Counted from the first letter of the stretch, positions 8,882 to 17,334 are shown. The stretch is DNA of 34,499 bases from JADKIH01 sp031427625 (GCA_031427625.1 JANPNV010000044.1:1-34499); one strand, 5' to 3'. Notes: generated from the letters alone by a model not told the origin. A program made the numbers and translations.

Positions 8882-9526
8882 ATGCTGACGGAGGTTCAAA
8901 AAAATATATTAATTCCCGTAATAATTCTGGTGATTCCGTTTTTATTATTTATCGGATATAAATCATACGATAACAGGTTTGGATCATTATCATATTATGG
9001 AGCGATTGAAAAAACGACAGGAAACAATTCTAATTTACCAGCTCAGGTATCAGAGTTTAACTTTATTAATTCTGATCAAAAAATAATTACAAGGAAAGAT
9101 ATCGACGGAAAAATTGCCGTGATAAACTTTTTCTTTTCAAAATGTTCAACGATTTGTCCTCAAATGCTAAGTAATGAAACGAAGCTTGCGGAGGCCGTTG
9201 CTGGTAATTCTGATATTAAAATGTATTCTATAACTGTTGATCCGGAGAACGACACTCCTGAGCGCCTTAAAGAATTCTCTTTTCAATATAATTCCACCTT
9301 CAGTAATTGGGAGTTCTTAAGTGGAAAGAAAACAGATATATATCGATTTGCAAGAAAAGGGCTTCAGGTTATTGTAACAGATGGAGATGGAGGCCCCGCA
9401 GATTTTATTCATTCTGATATGCTTGTTCTAATTGACAAGCATGGACAGATAAGAGGGTATTACAGAGGCACTGAAAAAGGTAAAGTTGATGAGCTGATTT
9501 CTGACATTAAAAAACTAGAAAAATAA
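8882..9526 (+). CDS. SCO1/SenC copper chaperone
   Basis: This membrane-anchored thioredoxin-fold protein (214 residues) probably loads or reduces the CuA site of the oxidase encoded just upstream. A single N-terminal helix spans about residues 9-27. The copper-binding CxxxC is C88-STI-C92 followed by Pro93, and the third ligand is His177 in DFIHSDML. The phrase TVDPENDTPERLKEF is also typical of SCO proteins. The gene begins 8 bases after subunit I and ends 6 bases before the cytochrome c start, inside the oxidase operon. Periplasmic orientation of the soluble domain is inferred from the family. Confidence 0.92.
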   Translation: MLTEVQKNILIPVIILVIPFLLFIGYKSYDNRFGSLSYYGAIEKTTGNNSNLPAQVSEFNFINSDQKIITRKDIDGKIAVINFFFSKCSTICPQMLSNETKLAEAVAGNSDIKMYSITVDPENDTPERLKEFSFQYNSTFSNWEFLSGKKTDIYRFARKGLQVIVTDGDGGPADFIHSDMLVLIDKHGQIRGYYRGTEKGKVDELISDIKKLEK

Positions 9527-9532
9527 AATATC

Positions 9533-10039
9533 GTGAAAAATATTCTGACAACTCTTTTGGGATTACTTATATGTTCGATAGTATTTGGAGAAGATATAGA
9601 AGCTGGAAAATCTATTTTTAATGCAAGATGCAGTGCATGTCATGCGATTGACTCGAAATTAGTCGGGCCCGCTTTGAAAGATGTCGACAAACGTCATGAT
9701 AATAAATGGCTTGTTAGTTTTATTCGATCTTCTTCATCACTTATTAAACAAGGCGACCAAACAGCGATAAGTCTCTTCAATCAGAATAATCATGTGGTAA
9801 TGCCTGATCATACAGATTTAAAAGAAGCCGATGTTATGAATCTTATTTCTTTCATTAAGGATGAGGGGACAAAAGTAATTGCGAAGGTTAATTCAAACAG
9901 GCCAGTAGAGGGTCGACCCAACGATAAACCAATCAGATTTCTGGATATGGAAACCTGGTCAATTTATACGCTTTCGTTTCTGTTAATTTTTATGTTTTTA
10001 TTCGCCCTCGTATCAGCAAAGTCGGTCTTAAATGGTTAA
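9533..10039 (+). CDS. Membrane-anchored monoheme cytochrome c
   Basis: The 168-residue protein starts with GTG (9533-9535), giving the signal peptide MKNILTTLLGLLICSIVFG. The heme c site is C33-SA-C36-H37 and the likely axial Met is Met90 in VVMPDH. Unusually for a soluble class I cytochrome, a C-terminal hydrophobic helix (about 143-161, LSFLLIFMFLFALVS) anchors it to the membrane. As the last gene of the ba3 operon, 6 bases after SCO, it is the likely electron donor to CuA. The GTG start is supported by the well-formed signal peptide and the tight spacing. Confidence 0.9.
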   Translation: MKNILTTLLGLLICSIVFGEDIEAGKSIFNARCSACHAIDSKLVGPALKDVDKRHDNKWLVSFIRSSSSLIKQGDQTAISLFNQNNHVVMPDHTDLKEADVMNLISFIKDEGTKVIAKVNSNRPVEGRPNDKPIRFLDMETWSIYTLSFLLIFMFLFALVSAKSVLNG

Positions 10040-10178
10040 ATAATTTAGAAAAGGTAGAATGTTTATTATTACTTTGAATTGGTGTCATTTTTTTATCTGA
10101 CGGTCTAACTTTTTCAAATTTTATGACGGGAATTTTACTAATTTACATTCTATTAATTACTAATTTAATATAATTTAT

Positions 10179-11540
10179 ATGGTATCAATTCAATTTCTAG
10201 GTGCAGCAGGAACAGTAACAGGATCAAAGCATTTACTCAAGACACCCAATAAAAACATACTGATTGATTGTGGGTTATTTCAAGGTATTAAACAATTACG
10301 ACTGAAGAACTGGGAACCATTGGAATTTGATGCAAGAAAAATTGATTTGGTAATATTAACGCATGCTCACCTTGATCATTGCGGATATCTTCCCATCCTT
10401 GTAAGATCAGGATATGCGGGCAAAATTCTGATGACGCCTCCGACAAGAGATCTGGCAGAAATAATTCTGCTCGACAGTGCCAAAATACAGGAAGAGGATG
10501 CTGAAAGAATTAACCATCTGGGATACTCAAAGCATAAACCGGCAAAACCATTATACACTGTAAAGGAAGCGGAAAAGGCTATCAGGAAATTTGAAATTAT
10601 TGATGAGAAAATTTGGGAAAACGTGAGCCCGGATATAAAATTCAGATTTATTAAGAACGGGCATATCTTAGGTTCTGCTTTTATTGAAATGATTTGTTAT
10701 GGAAAGACAATTCTATTTTCAGGGGATATTGGACGAAGCGATTCCGAACTGATGTTAGCTCCAACCATCATGCGCGAGTGTGATTTTCTCATCATGGAAA
10801 GTACTTATGGTGACAGAAATCACAAAGATGTATCGGCAAGAGTTGAATTGGAAACGGTTATTAATGATACGATTCATGAAAAAGGAAATTTGCTCATTCC
10901 AAGTTTTGCAGTCGGTAGAGCCCAGGAACTCATGCATCTAATAAATGAATTGAAAAAGGAAATTCGTATTCCTAATATTCCTGTTTATATGGATAGTCCA
11001 ATGGGAGCAAGTGCAACAAATCTTCTTGCAAAATTTCCATCATGGCATAAACTTACACCGGAACAATGCCATGCGGTTTTTCATAATATTCACATCATTA
11101 CTGATTTTAAGGAAACATTAAAAGTAGTTGATGATATTCAATTAAAAATAGTAATCGCAGCCAGTGGTATGCTTACCGGAGGACGAGTTCTGGAATATCT
11201 TAAGAATTATGTTGGAGTACCAAATAATACCATATTGTTAGTCGGTTATCAGGCTGAAGGAACAAGGGGTCGTGCACTTAGAAACAAAGCCCATGAAATA
11301 AAATTATATGGGAAATATTACGAAGTAAGAGCCGACATAAAGGAAATTGGAACCTTATCAGGACATGCGGATCAAAGGGAAATGATTCAATGGTTAAAGG
11401 AATTTACGAAGAGACCGAAAAAAATGTTTCTGGTGCATGGCGAACCATCCGTAAGGGATGCTTTTCGAATTAAGATCCTGGATGAAATAAAGATAGAAGC
11501 AGAAATGCCAATTCAAAATGAAGAATTTGAATTATTTTAA
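10179..11540 (+). CDS. MBL-fold / beta-CASP metallohydrolase (RNase-like)
   Basis: This 453-residue cytoplasmic zinc hydrolase belongs to the CPSF/RNase J-like group of the metallo-beta-lactamase superfamily. The zinc signature HAHLDH is at residues 62-67, with LGSAFIEM and SGDIGRSDSEL carrying the next ligands. The beta-CASP part shows MESTYGDRNH, IPSFAVGRAQELMHLI, SGMLTGGRVLEYL and the terminal SGHADQREM and FLVHGEP motifs. These proteins generally cleave RNA; the target here is unknown. The gene follows the oxidase operon after 139 bases with no visible terminator, so it could be a read-through gene or have its own promoter. In Bacteroidota such genes often sit close to universal stress and low-oxygen genes. 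Confidence 0.9.
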   Translation: MVSIQFLGAAGTVTGSKHLLKTPNKNILIDCGLFQGIKQLRLKNWEPLEFDARKIDLVILTHAHLDHCGYLPILVRSGYAGKILMTPPTRDLAEIILLDSAKIQEEDAERINHLGYSKHKPAKPLYTVKEAEKAIRKFEIIDEKIWENVSPDIKFRFIKNGHILGSAFIEMICYGKTILFSGDIGRSDSELMLAPTIMRECDFLIMESTYGDRNHKDVSARVELETVINDTIHEKGNLLIPSFAVGRAQELMHLINELKKEIRIPNIPVYMDSPMGASATNLLAKFPSWHKLTPEQCHAVFHNIHIITDFKETLKVVDDIQLKIVIAASGMLTGGRVLEYLKNYVGVPNNTILLVGYQAEGTRGRALRNKAHEIKLYGKYYEVRADIKEIGTLSGHADQREMIQWLKEFTKRPKKMFLVHGEPSVRDAFRIKILDEIKIEAEMPIQNEEFELF

Positions 11541-11725
11541 TATTCGCTGTGCTTTATGCTAGACTTTTTTTTAGCAATTTATTTTGCAAGAGCAAAGAAT
11601 GTATTGTTGAAATAAGTTAAAATTTCCCCCTGTTTTTTTTCATTTTGACGCTACTTTAGCTATGGATTTGTTGGATTTTCATACAATGTCAAAGTTATGT
11701 AATATTAGTAAGATCATTTTTAAGT

Positions 11726-12214
11726 ATGATTTACATCATTCTTATTATTAGTATTCTGTCGTTATTTTGGTACAAGTATAAAAATGTGTTTACAATTACT
11801 ATCATGCTTAATTTGAAAATAAATAGAACTCAGACGATTTCAATGGTTAAAAGACAATTCAATACTATTTTCCCTTTTCTCAAGCTTGAGTTTTTCAGAC
11901 AAGAGCCAATAGCGGGTATTGGAAATGCGAAGAACAAGATGATAATTACTGATGTAAAACTTAAAGAAATTCAGGTAATAAATAAGGACGGAATTATTTC
12001 TTTTGAAATGAATACAACGGTTTCAGATCTTGAAAATAATTTCTCTACCGAATTTGGTTTATATGTACAGGTTTTCAGGAAATCAGGAAAAATTTGGCTA
12101 GAAACAACTGCAACTGATAATTGGACACTTGAACAACAAAATGAAGAGGGTAAAAGTCTTGAGCAGCATTTAAAAATTGAACCCGAAAACCCGAACGATC
12201 ATGATATTTATTGA
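11726..12214 (+). CDS. Small conserved-looking protein of unknown function
   Basis: I do not recognise this protein with confidence. Two starts are possible. ATG 11726 gives 162 residues with a hydrophobic N-terminus (IYIILIISILSLFW) that could be a membrane helix. ATG 11804 gives 136 residues starting MLNLKINRTQTISMVKRQFN. The second resembles a family of small soluble proteins beginning with a strand, a helix and then FPFLKLEFF, and I slightly prefer it. The rest is mixed alpha/beta and ends in an acidic, Asn/Pro-rich tail. No catalytic motif is seen. It lies between the metallohydrolase and the convergent response regulator, and a 10-bp inverted repeat spans its stop codon. Confidence 0.65.
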   Translation: MIYIILIISILSLFWYKYKNVFTITIMLNLKINRTQTISMVKRQFNTIFPFLKLEFFRQEPIAGIGNAKNKMIITDVKLKEIQVINKDGIISFEMNTTVSDLENNFSTEFGLYVQVFRKSGKIWLETTATDNWTLEQQNEEGKSLEQHLKIEPENPNDHDIY

Positions 12215-12228
12215 AAGGAATATCATGA
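12199..12228. repeat. Inverted repeat over a stop codon between convergent genes
   Basis: TCATGATATT (12199-12208) and AATATCATGA (12219-12228) form a perfect 10-bp stem with a 10-base loop that includes the TGA stop of the upstream gene. No U-run follows on either strand, so it is not a standard intrinsic terminator. It may protect the 3' end or mark the end of the convergent transcripts. Confidence 0.45.
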
Positions 12229-12263
12229 ATAGTAAAGGTGGAAAATCATTGAAATAATTTATC

Positions 12264-13316
12264 TTAATTTTTCATCTCTTTTAATTTTGATTCTTCCAAA
12301 ATGTATATTTTCCCTTCCTTGATTTCTACCAGTTTCTCCGCTTTAAAATCACTTATCGTTCTTATCAGAGATTCTGTTGAAGTGCCTACCATGTTTGCCA
12401 GGTCTTCACGAGAAAAAGAAATTCCGTATGGTTCTTTTCCCTCGAATTTTTTTTGAAGCTGTAATAAAGCTTCGGCAACTCTTTTTCGAACAGAACTATA
12501 TGCAAGTTCTAAAAGCTTTTCTTGCTGCTCGGCAACATTATTTGTGAGGATATGTAGGAATTTTTTAGCGATCTCGCGGTTATTGTATATCAGATTAAAA
12601 AAATCATCGCCGGCAATATATGTAACTTCAGATTCTTCTAATGATTGAGCAGTTTCATGATATTCTTTATTAGATAATAAAGATGCATAACCAAAATAAT
12701 CACCTTGATTTATTATGCCGGTTATTAATTCCTTGCCCTGATCATGAATTTTATAAATCTTTACCTTTCCTTTATTAAGGAAATATATCCCACGGGGAAG
12801 GTCCCCTTCCCTGTATATATTTTCCTTTTTCTTAAAAACACTAATTTTTTTTCCATCAATAAATTTTCTTGCTGCTTCTTGTCCTGAGATATCACTTATA
12901 AAGTTAGTTAGTCCTTCTATATCATTTTGATACTCTTTCCTGATAGATTCTATTTTTTTGAAACGACTTTCAATGGCGTTTAATAATTCAATTTTATCAA
13001 ATGGCTTAGTGATATAGTCATCGGCACCCATATCCATTCCCTTTCTTATCTCTCCACGTTCGGTTTTGGCTGTTAAAAAAATGAAAGGAATATTTACTGT
13101 TTCCGGATTTTTGCTGAGCAAATGCAAAACCCCATAACCATCAAGCACTGGCATCATGATATCGCATATTATAAGATCGGGCTTATTTTTGTTTATTTGC
13201 TCAATGCCCTTTTTCCCGTCAGATGCTGTTGTTACGTGATAATTTGCAAGGTCTAGAATTTCAGCAGTATTTTCTCTTACTTCTTTATTATCTTCAATTA
13301 ACAGAATATGTTTCAT
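12264..13316 (-). CDS. Response regulator fused to a Crp/Fnr DNA-binding module (REC-cNMP-HTH)
   Basis: The 350-residue fusion has a receiver domain at about 1-120 (acidic E8/D9, phosphoacceptor Asp52 in CDIMMPVLDG, Thr82, Lys104 in YITKPF). A linker (120-155) leads to a cyclic-nucleotide-type beta-roll (about 155-265) and a Crp-type winged helix (about 268-345). The beta-roll lacks the Arg-Ser pair that binds cAMP phosphate in Crp, and there is no FNR Fe-S Cys cluster, so phosphorylation is the likely input. The recognition helix reads GTSTESLIRTIS. Glu315 and Arg319 match the TGA-reading Glu and Arg of Crp/FNR, while the CRP-specific Arg is replaced by Thr314. The kinase gene lies 9 bases upstream. 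It is a candidate regulator of the palindromes found in this window. Confidence 0.93.
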   Translation of the reverse strand: MKHILLIEDNKEVRENTAEILDLANYHVTTASDGKKGIEQINKNKPDLIICDIMMPVLDGYGVLHLLSKNPETVNIPFIFLTAKTERGEIRKGMDMGADDYITKPFDKIELLNAIESRFKKIESIRKEYQNDIEGLTNFISDISGQEAARKFIDGKKISVFKKKENIYREGDLPRGIYFLNKGKVKIYKIHDQGKELITGIINQGDYFGYASLLSNKEYHETAQSLEESEVTYIAGDDFFNLIYNNREIAKKFLHILTNNVAEQQEKLLELAYSSVRKRVAEALLQLQKKFEGKEPYGISFSREDLANMVGTSTESLIRTISDFKAEKLVEIKEGKIYILEESKLKEMKN

Positions 13317-13325
13317 AGTTATTTA

Positions 13326-14579
13326 TTAATTTTTAATTGGAAAATTTAAAATAAATGATGTGCCTTTTTCTAATTCAGATTCAACTTCAATAAATCCATT
13401 CATAAGTTCAACATATTTAGAAACAATATTTAATCCAAGACCTGTGCCTGGAATATTACTTGCATTTTGTCCGCGAAAAAACCTTTGAAATAAATGTTCT
13501 CTGTCTTCATTACTTATCCCAATTCCTTCATCCATAACATTTATTTTAATAAGGTCTTTACTCACAAATGTATTAAGATTAACTAATGTATTTTCTTCTG
13601 AAAATTTCAAAGCATTTGAAATAAGGTTAATTAAAATGTTTCTAATTAGTTTTGGATCTAGTAATACATTTTCTTCTCCAGTATGGGATAAAATTATTTT
13701 TTGACCCGGCTTACTGATACCTTTTATTTCACTTTCGATTTCGTCGCAAAGTTCTTTTAAATTAAACAATTTATTATCGACACCTACTTTTCCCTCTTCA
13801 ATTTTACTTAATGATAAAAAATCACCCAAAATATTATTCAGGTTGTTGACGGCTGATTTGATTCTATCAACATGTCTGATTCGGTTATCTTGTTGGTCTG
13901 TCAAAGAATATTCAGGAATTAATGATGCAGATGAAAGTATTGTTGTAAGCGGAGTTCTGAATTCATGTGAAGCCATCGAAAGAAATCTTGACTTAAGTTC
14001 GTTTAATTCTTTTTCTTTTTCAAGTGCCTCACTTAATTCTGCCCTCGATTTTTCTATTTCTGTAAGTGCTTCCTGAAGTATCTTTGTTCTGTCCTGTACT
14101 TTAGCTTCGAGCTTTTCATTTATTGCCTTCAATTCAAAAGTTAATGTTTCCAGTTTCTTCTGGTGATTTGATATTTCCTCTTCTGATTTTTTTCGTTTGG
14201 TTATATCTATTATAAATGCAATAACAAATTTATTTCCCTCATGACTAAACGGGCTTAAACTGATTTCAACAGGAAACTCTTTTCTGTTTTTCCCAATAGC
14301 ATACAAGTCCATTCCAATTCCCATAGAACGTGAATGTGGATTAGCAGTGTAGTTTTTTCTGTGTTCGGTATGACGTGAAGTAAAACGATCAGGCATGAGA
14401 AATTCTATAGTCTTCCCAATTATTTCTTCTTTTGTATAACCAAATATTTTTTCAGTTGCAGGATTAACTAAATATATTTTTCCAACATCATTGATGACAA
14501 TAATACTTTCTGAAACATGATCAAAAAGCTTATCCCATAAAAATATATTCTGATTTATATCCATTATTTTGTTACACAA
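13326..14579 (-). CDS. PAS-domain sensor histidine kinase (FixL-like, soluble)
   Basis: The 417-residue kinase has no membrane segments. A PAS domain (about 15-128) is followed by a coiled-coil helix (130-200), a HisKA domain with phosphoacceptor His205 in MASHEFRTPL, and an ATPase domain with N-box NLISNALKFS, D350 in DEGIGI, and GTGLGL at 378-383. The PAS core LMPDRFTSRHTEHRKNY followed by SMGIGMDLYAIGK resembles heme-PAS FixL. His70 falls where FixL has its proximal heme His, and Met90, 20 residues on, falls where FixL has the O2-contacting Arg. The heme reading is inference, because many non-heme PAS domains share this motif. A second start at Met6 is equally possible. It is the likely partner of the REC-Crp protein encoded 9 bases downstream. 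Confidence 0.92.
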   Translation of the reverse strand: MCNKIMDINQNIFLWDKLFDHVSESIIVINDVGKIYLVNPATEKIFGYTKEEIIGKTIEFLMPDRFTSRHTEHRKNYTANPHSRSMGIGMDLYAIGKNRKEFPVEISLSPFSHEGNKFVIAFIIDITKRKKSEEEISNHQKKLETLTFELKAINEKLEAKVQDRTKILQEALTEIEKSRAELSEALEKEKELNELKSRFLSMASHEFRTPLTTILSSASLIPEYSLTDQQDNRIRHVDRIKSAVNNLNNILGDFLSLSKIEEGKVGVDNKLFNLKELCDEIESEIKGISKPGQKIILSHTGEENVLLDPKLIRNILINLISNALKFSEENTLVNLNTFVSKDLIKINVMDEGIGISNEDREHLFQRFFRGQNASNIPGTGLGLNIVSKYVELMNGFIEVESELEKGTSFILNFPIKN

Positions 14580-14781
14580 AAAAATCAGTTAAATATAGAG
14601 AAATTTCTGATGATCATTAGTTTTAATTTCATAAAAGGCAGAAGAATTAATTGAATTTTACATAGCTAAAAAGGAAGTCAAATGAATGATAATATATTGG
14701 GAATTTCCACGTTAAAATTTCATTATTAACAAAAAAATATCTACTTTTATATAGATAAAATAGTATCTAATAAATATAAAT

Positions 14782-15207
14782 ATGAAAAATACTGACAACA
14801 AGGATCAAATAGGGATATGGATGGATTATTCTCATGCAAAATTTATTCAGGTAAATGGAGAGACAAAAATAATTGAGTCGGGTGTAACTACTCATGAACG
14901 AATACCCGGCGAATCAAGCAACGGATCTAGACTTGGGAATAACCGGTCGACAAATAATGAATCCAATAAGCATAACAAAGAAATTAATGAAACCCACGCC
15001 TACTTTAATGAAGTGTATGATGCATTAAAATCTTATTCTGAGATTATTTTATTTGGCCCTACAACAGCCCCGCAGGAATTTCATAATTATATAACAAGTA
15101 AGAAGAATAATACAGAAGGGAAAATCATTGTTAAAAAGTCAGACTACCTTACCGACAATCAACTTGTCGAATTTGTAAGAAATTATTTCGAATCTGTGAA
15201 TAATTGA
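14782..15207 (+). CDS. Small eRF1/Pelota-like (baRF-type) protein, tentative
   Basis: This 141-residue soluble protein begins QIGIWMDYSHAKFIQVNG, has a variable charged middle (ESNKHNKEINETHAYFNEVY) and continues with SEIILFGPTTAPQEFHNYI and a C-terminal DNQLVEFVRNYF. The order of an initial strand that could hold an active-site-like acidic residue, a His/Lys-rich helix, then LFGPttAk.EfhnyI resembles the domain-3-like fold of bacterial relatives of archaeo-eukaryotic release factors. Comparable small proteins are seen beside stress genes. The match is from memory of the pattern and the function is unknown. The gene is divergent from the kinase operon and convergent with the hydrolase gene. 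Confidence 0.7.
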   Translation: MKNTDNKDQIGIWMDYSHAKFIQVNGETKIIESGVTTHERIPGESSNGSRLGNNRSTNNESNKHNKEINETHAYFNEVYDALKSYSEIILFGPTTAPQEFHNYITSKKNNTEGKIIVKKSDYLTDNQLVEFVRNYFESVNN

Positions 15208-15290
15208 AATTTATAGTCAGAACTAATAAGTTAAAAGTTAGGATTATTGAATGCATTAATTCAAGAGTGCAAATTATTTTACTAGGAAAT

Positions 15291-16505
15291 TTATTTAATT
15301 TGTTGTTTCATTGAATTTAGTTCAATTGTTTTAAGGACGTCAACTCCTATTTCATTTACATCTCTTGATACTGAGCTAAGGACGAATACTGCTGTATGAC
15401 TAGTTTCGACGAATCCTGCAAAGGCCGCGAATCCACCTGTCATGCCACTTTGCATTACAATTTTCTGTGATTCAATCCCAAGAGGAATAATTTTCCAGCC
15501 CATTGCTATTTCAAGGTTTTCATCGAATAGACCTCCTGGTTTTAATCGTGAATTATGAGTGTAATTAAGAAGATTAGTCAGGTAATTTTTCTCTACGGAT
15601 ATGTTTTGAGATATAAATTTCATCATATCAGAAGGGGTAGTTTTCAACCCAACAACAGATGCAAATACATCTGCTGTCCATGGTACAGTCTTTAACCCAT
15701 TTTCTGAATAGCCCTGCAATAATCTCTTATTTTGATTTATCGATAGATGTATTCTCGTATCATTCATTTTCATTGTATCAAGAAAATTTTTAATAAGAAT
15801 AGAATCATAATCTTTATTCATTTTCCTTGATATGGCTAATCCTAATAATGCAATGCCAATCTCCGAATAACTATAGTGAAATCCAATTGATTTATCGAGC
15901 TCGTAGTTGTTCAGAAATTTATATAGATTCTCAGACGTATAGTCCGCATATGGATTCATTTTGTTTTTCGAGGAAAAATTGAAAGGCAGATTAGGCAACC
16001 CACTTGTATGTGAAGCAAGATAGCACAGGATTATAGGCTGAGGCTGAAAAGTAGTATCAGGTGTGCATAGATATGGCTTGATCTTAATTCTCATATTTTT
16101 ATCGTCAGGATAACTGTAGTAATCTTTTGAATCATCTACAGGTTTGCAAACTACTGGTTGATAAATAGGCGATGGAACACTTACCGGAAGATAGTCCTGT
16201 AGTTTATCGTCGATGTGCATAATGCCTTTTAATGTTCTGTCTGCAAACAAAATACAAGTAAAAGCTTCTGTAAGGGTACCAATTTCAAAAATGCTATTAC
16301 TATCTGGAAGAGTATTATTACTCTTTTCAGTCTCCCCGTAGTAAAATATTTGTTTCGAGCCTTTATCACATATTCCGATAGTTAATGCCCCGGGACTGTT
16401 CTTTAAATAAGCGGCTGCTAAGCGATCACACTTTGATTTTATAGTATTCTGACTGCTTGCGATTTGACAAAAAAGAAAAAGGATAATTGTCAATGAGAAT
16501 TTCAT
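15291..16505 (-). CDS. Beta-lactamase/serine-hydrolase family protein, probably catalytically dead
   Basis: This secreted, 404-residue member of the class C beta-lactamase/DD-peptidase family has a signal peptide at about 1-19 (LTIILFLFCQIASSQ). The fold signature is intact: IFEIGTLTEAFT at the usual SxxK site, ASHTSGLPNLP, YSYSEIGIALLG and the C-terminal SGMTGGFAAFAGF. The catalytic residues have changed. SxxK reads T77-L-T-E80, YxN reads Y211-S-Y213, and the HxG His is Gln352. Loss of both Ser and Lys should abolish acyl-enzyme chemistry, so a binding or scaffolding role is more likely. The reading frame is undamaged, which argues for retained function. A perfect FNR-like palindrome lies 46 bases upstream of its start. 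Confidence 0.85.
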   Translation of the reverse strand: MKFSLTIILFLFCQIASSQNTIKSKCDRLAAAYLKNSPGALTIGICDKGSKQIFYYGETEKSNNTLPDSNSIFEIGTLTEAFTCILFADRTLKGIMHIDDKLQDYLPVSVPSPIYQPVVCKPVDDSKDYYSYPDDKNMRIKIKPYLCTPDTTFQPQPIILCYLASHTSGLPNLPFNFSSKNKMNPYADYTSENLYKFLNNYELDKSIGFHYSYSEIGIALLGLAISRKMNKDYDSILIKNFLDTMKMNDTRIHLSINQNKRLLQGYSENGLKTVPWTADVFASVVGLKTTPSDMMKFISQNISVEKNYLTNLLNYTHNSRLKPGGLFDENLEIAMGWKIIPLGIESQKIVMQSGMTGGFAAFAGFVETSHTAVFVLSSVSRDVNEIGVDVLKTIELNSMKQQIK

Positions 16506-16551
16506 TGGTGAATATTTGTTACAATTTATCTCCTTTACCCATTTTAATATA

Positions 16552-16563
16552 TGATTTTAATCA
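16552..16563 (-). promoter_or_regulatory. FNR/FixK-like site upstream of the serine-hydrolase-like gene
   Basis: TGATTTTAATCA is a perfect TGAT-N4-ATCA palindrome, extended by flanking A and T. It lies 46 bases before the start codon at 16505. It is the most symmetrical of the six sites in the window. Confidence 0.5.
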
Positions 16564-16635
16564 TAGAATATTATGATATGGTTGGAAAATAAACGAATTA
16601 GAATCTGTATGATTAGGAAAATAATTGACATAATA

Positions 16636-16667
16636 AAACCCGAATGAGTAATAATTCATTCGGGTTT
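16636..16667. terminator. Intrinsic-type terminator hairpin after the fasciclin gene
   Basis: AAACCCGAATGA (16636-16647) and TCATTCGGGTTT (16656-16667) make a perfect 12-bp stem with an 8-base loop. Reading the minus strand, a T-rich run follows. It lies 92 bases after the fasciclin stop and isolates that gene from the hydrolase-like gene. Confidence 0.8.
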
Positions 16668-16758
16668 AAACTAGTGACATTAATTAAATATTTCTCAAAA
16701 TAGTTTCAAGGTGTTAATTTTATTTATGGTTTACCGGTGAAATCTAAATTAAAAAAAA

Positions 16759-17334
16759 TTATTTCGAAGGGGGTAAAAGTACTGCGTCAATTACATGTAT
16801 GATTCCATTCGAGGTAGGAATGGAGGCTACAATATTCGCATCATTCACTTTCACCTTACCATCTTTTACAGTCATCTTTACATTATCTCCATTCACCTCA
16901 CCAATTACCTGTCCGTCTGAAAAATTATCAGTTTTCATAACTCCAACGATAACATGATACTGGAGAATATTTTGAAGCGCTGCTTTATTTTCAGGTTTAA
17001 GCAAATTATCAACTGTTCCCGCAGGTAGTTTGTTAAATGCATCGTTAGTCGGCGCAAAAACTGTAAAGGGACCTGCATTAGACAAAACATCGACCAATTC
17101 TGCTTTTTGCACTGCAGTTACCAGAGTAGTATGATCCGGTGAACCAATCGCAACCTGAACAATATTTTTTTGAGATTCATTGTCAACAACTCCAGACTGC
17201 CCCTTTCCAATAGATTCTGTCGCATTGGGTTTTGCTTCAGTATTATTCCCTGTATTAGAATTATTATCCTGACTGCAGGAAAACAATCCAATGCTGAATA
17301 CGATAAGAATAAATTTTTCTAGTTGAGTTTTCAT
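16759..17334 (-). CDS. Fasciclin (FAS1) domain lipoprotein
   Basis: This 191-residue protein has a lipoprotein signal (LIVFSIGLFSC, acylated Cys20), a low-complexity Asn/Ser/Thr linker, and one FAS1 domain from about residue 55. The domain motifs are complete: LVTAVQKAELVDVLSNAGPF, TVFAPTNDAFNKLP, ILQYHVIVG and NGIIHVIDAVLLPP. FAS1 proteins mediate adhesion or protein-protein contacts outside the cytoplasm. Single-domain lipoproteins near respiratory copper genes have no assigned function. The gene follows the nos cluster but has its own FNR-like palindrome 65 bases upstream and its own terminator, so it appears to be a separate unit under the same kind of control. Confidence 0.92.
   Translation of the reverse strand: MKTQLEKFILIVFSIGLFSCSQDNNSNTGNNTEAKPNATESIGKGQSGVVDNESQKNIVQVAIGSPDHTTLVTAVQKAELVDVLSNAGPFTVFAPTNDAFNKLPAGTVDNLLKPENKAALQNILQYHVIVGVMKTDNFSDGQVIGEVNGDNVKMTVKDGKVKVNDANIVASIPTSNGIIHVIDAVLLPPSK

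Noticed and set aside
14608..14619. FNR-like site TGATGATCATTA before the kinase gene
   Set aside because: One half-site position deviates and it lies only 28 bases from the start codon, so I mention it as a possibility but do not list it as a site.
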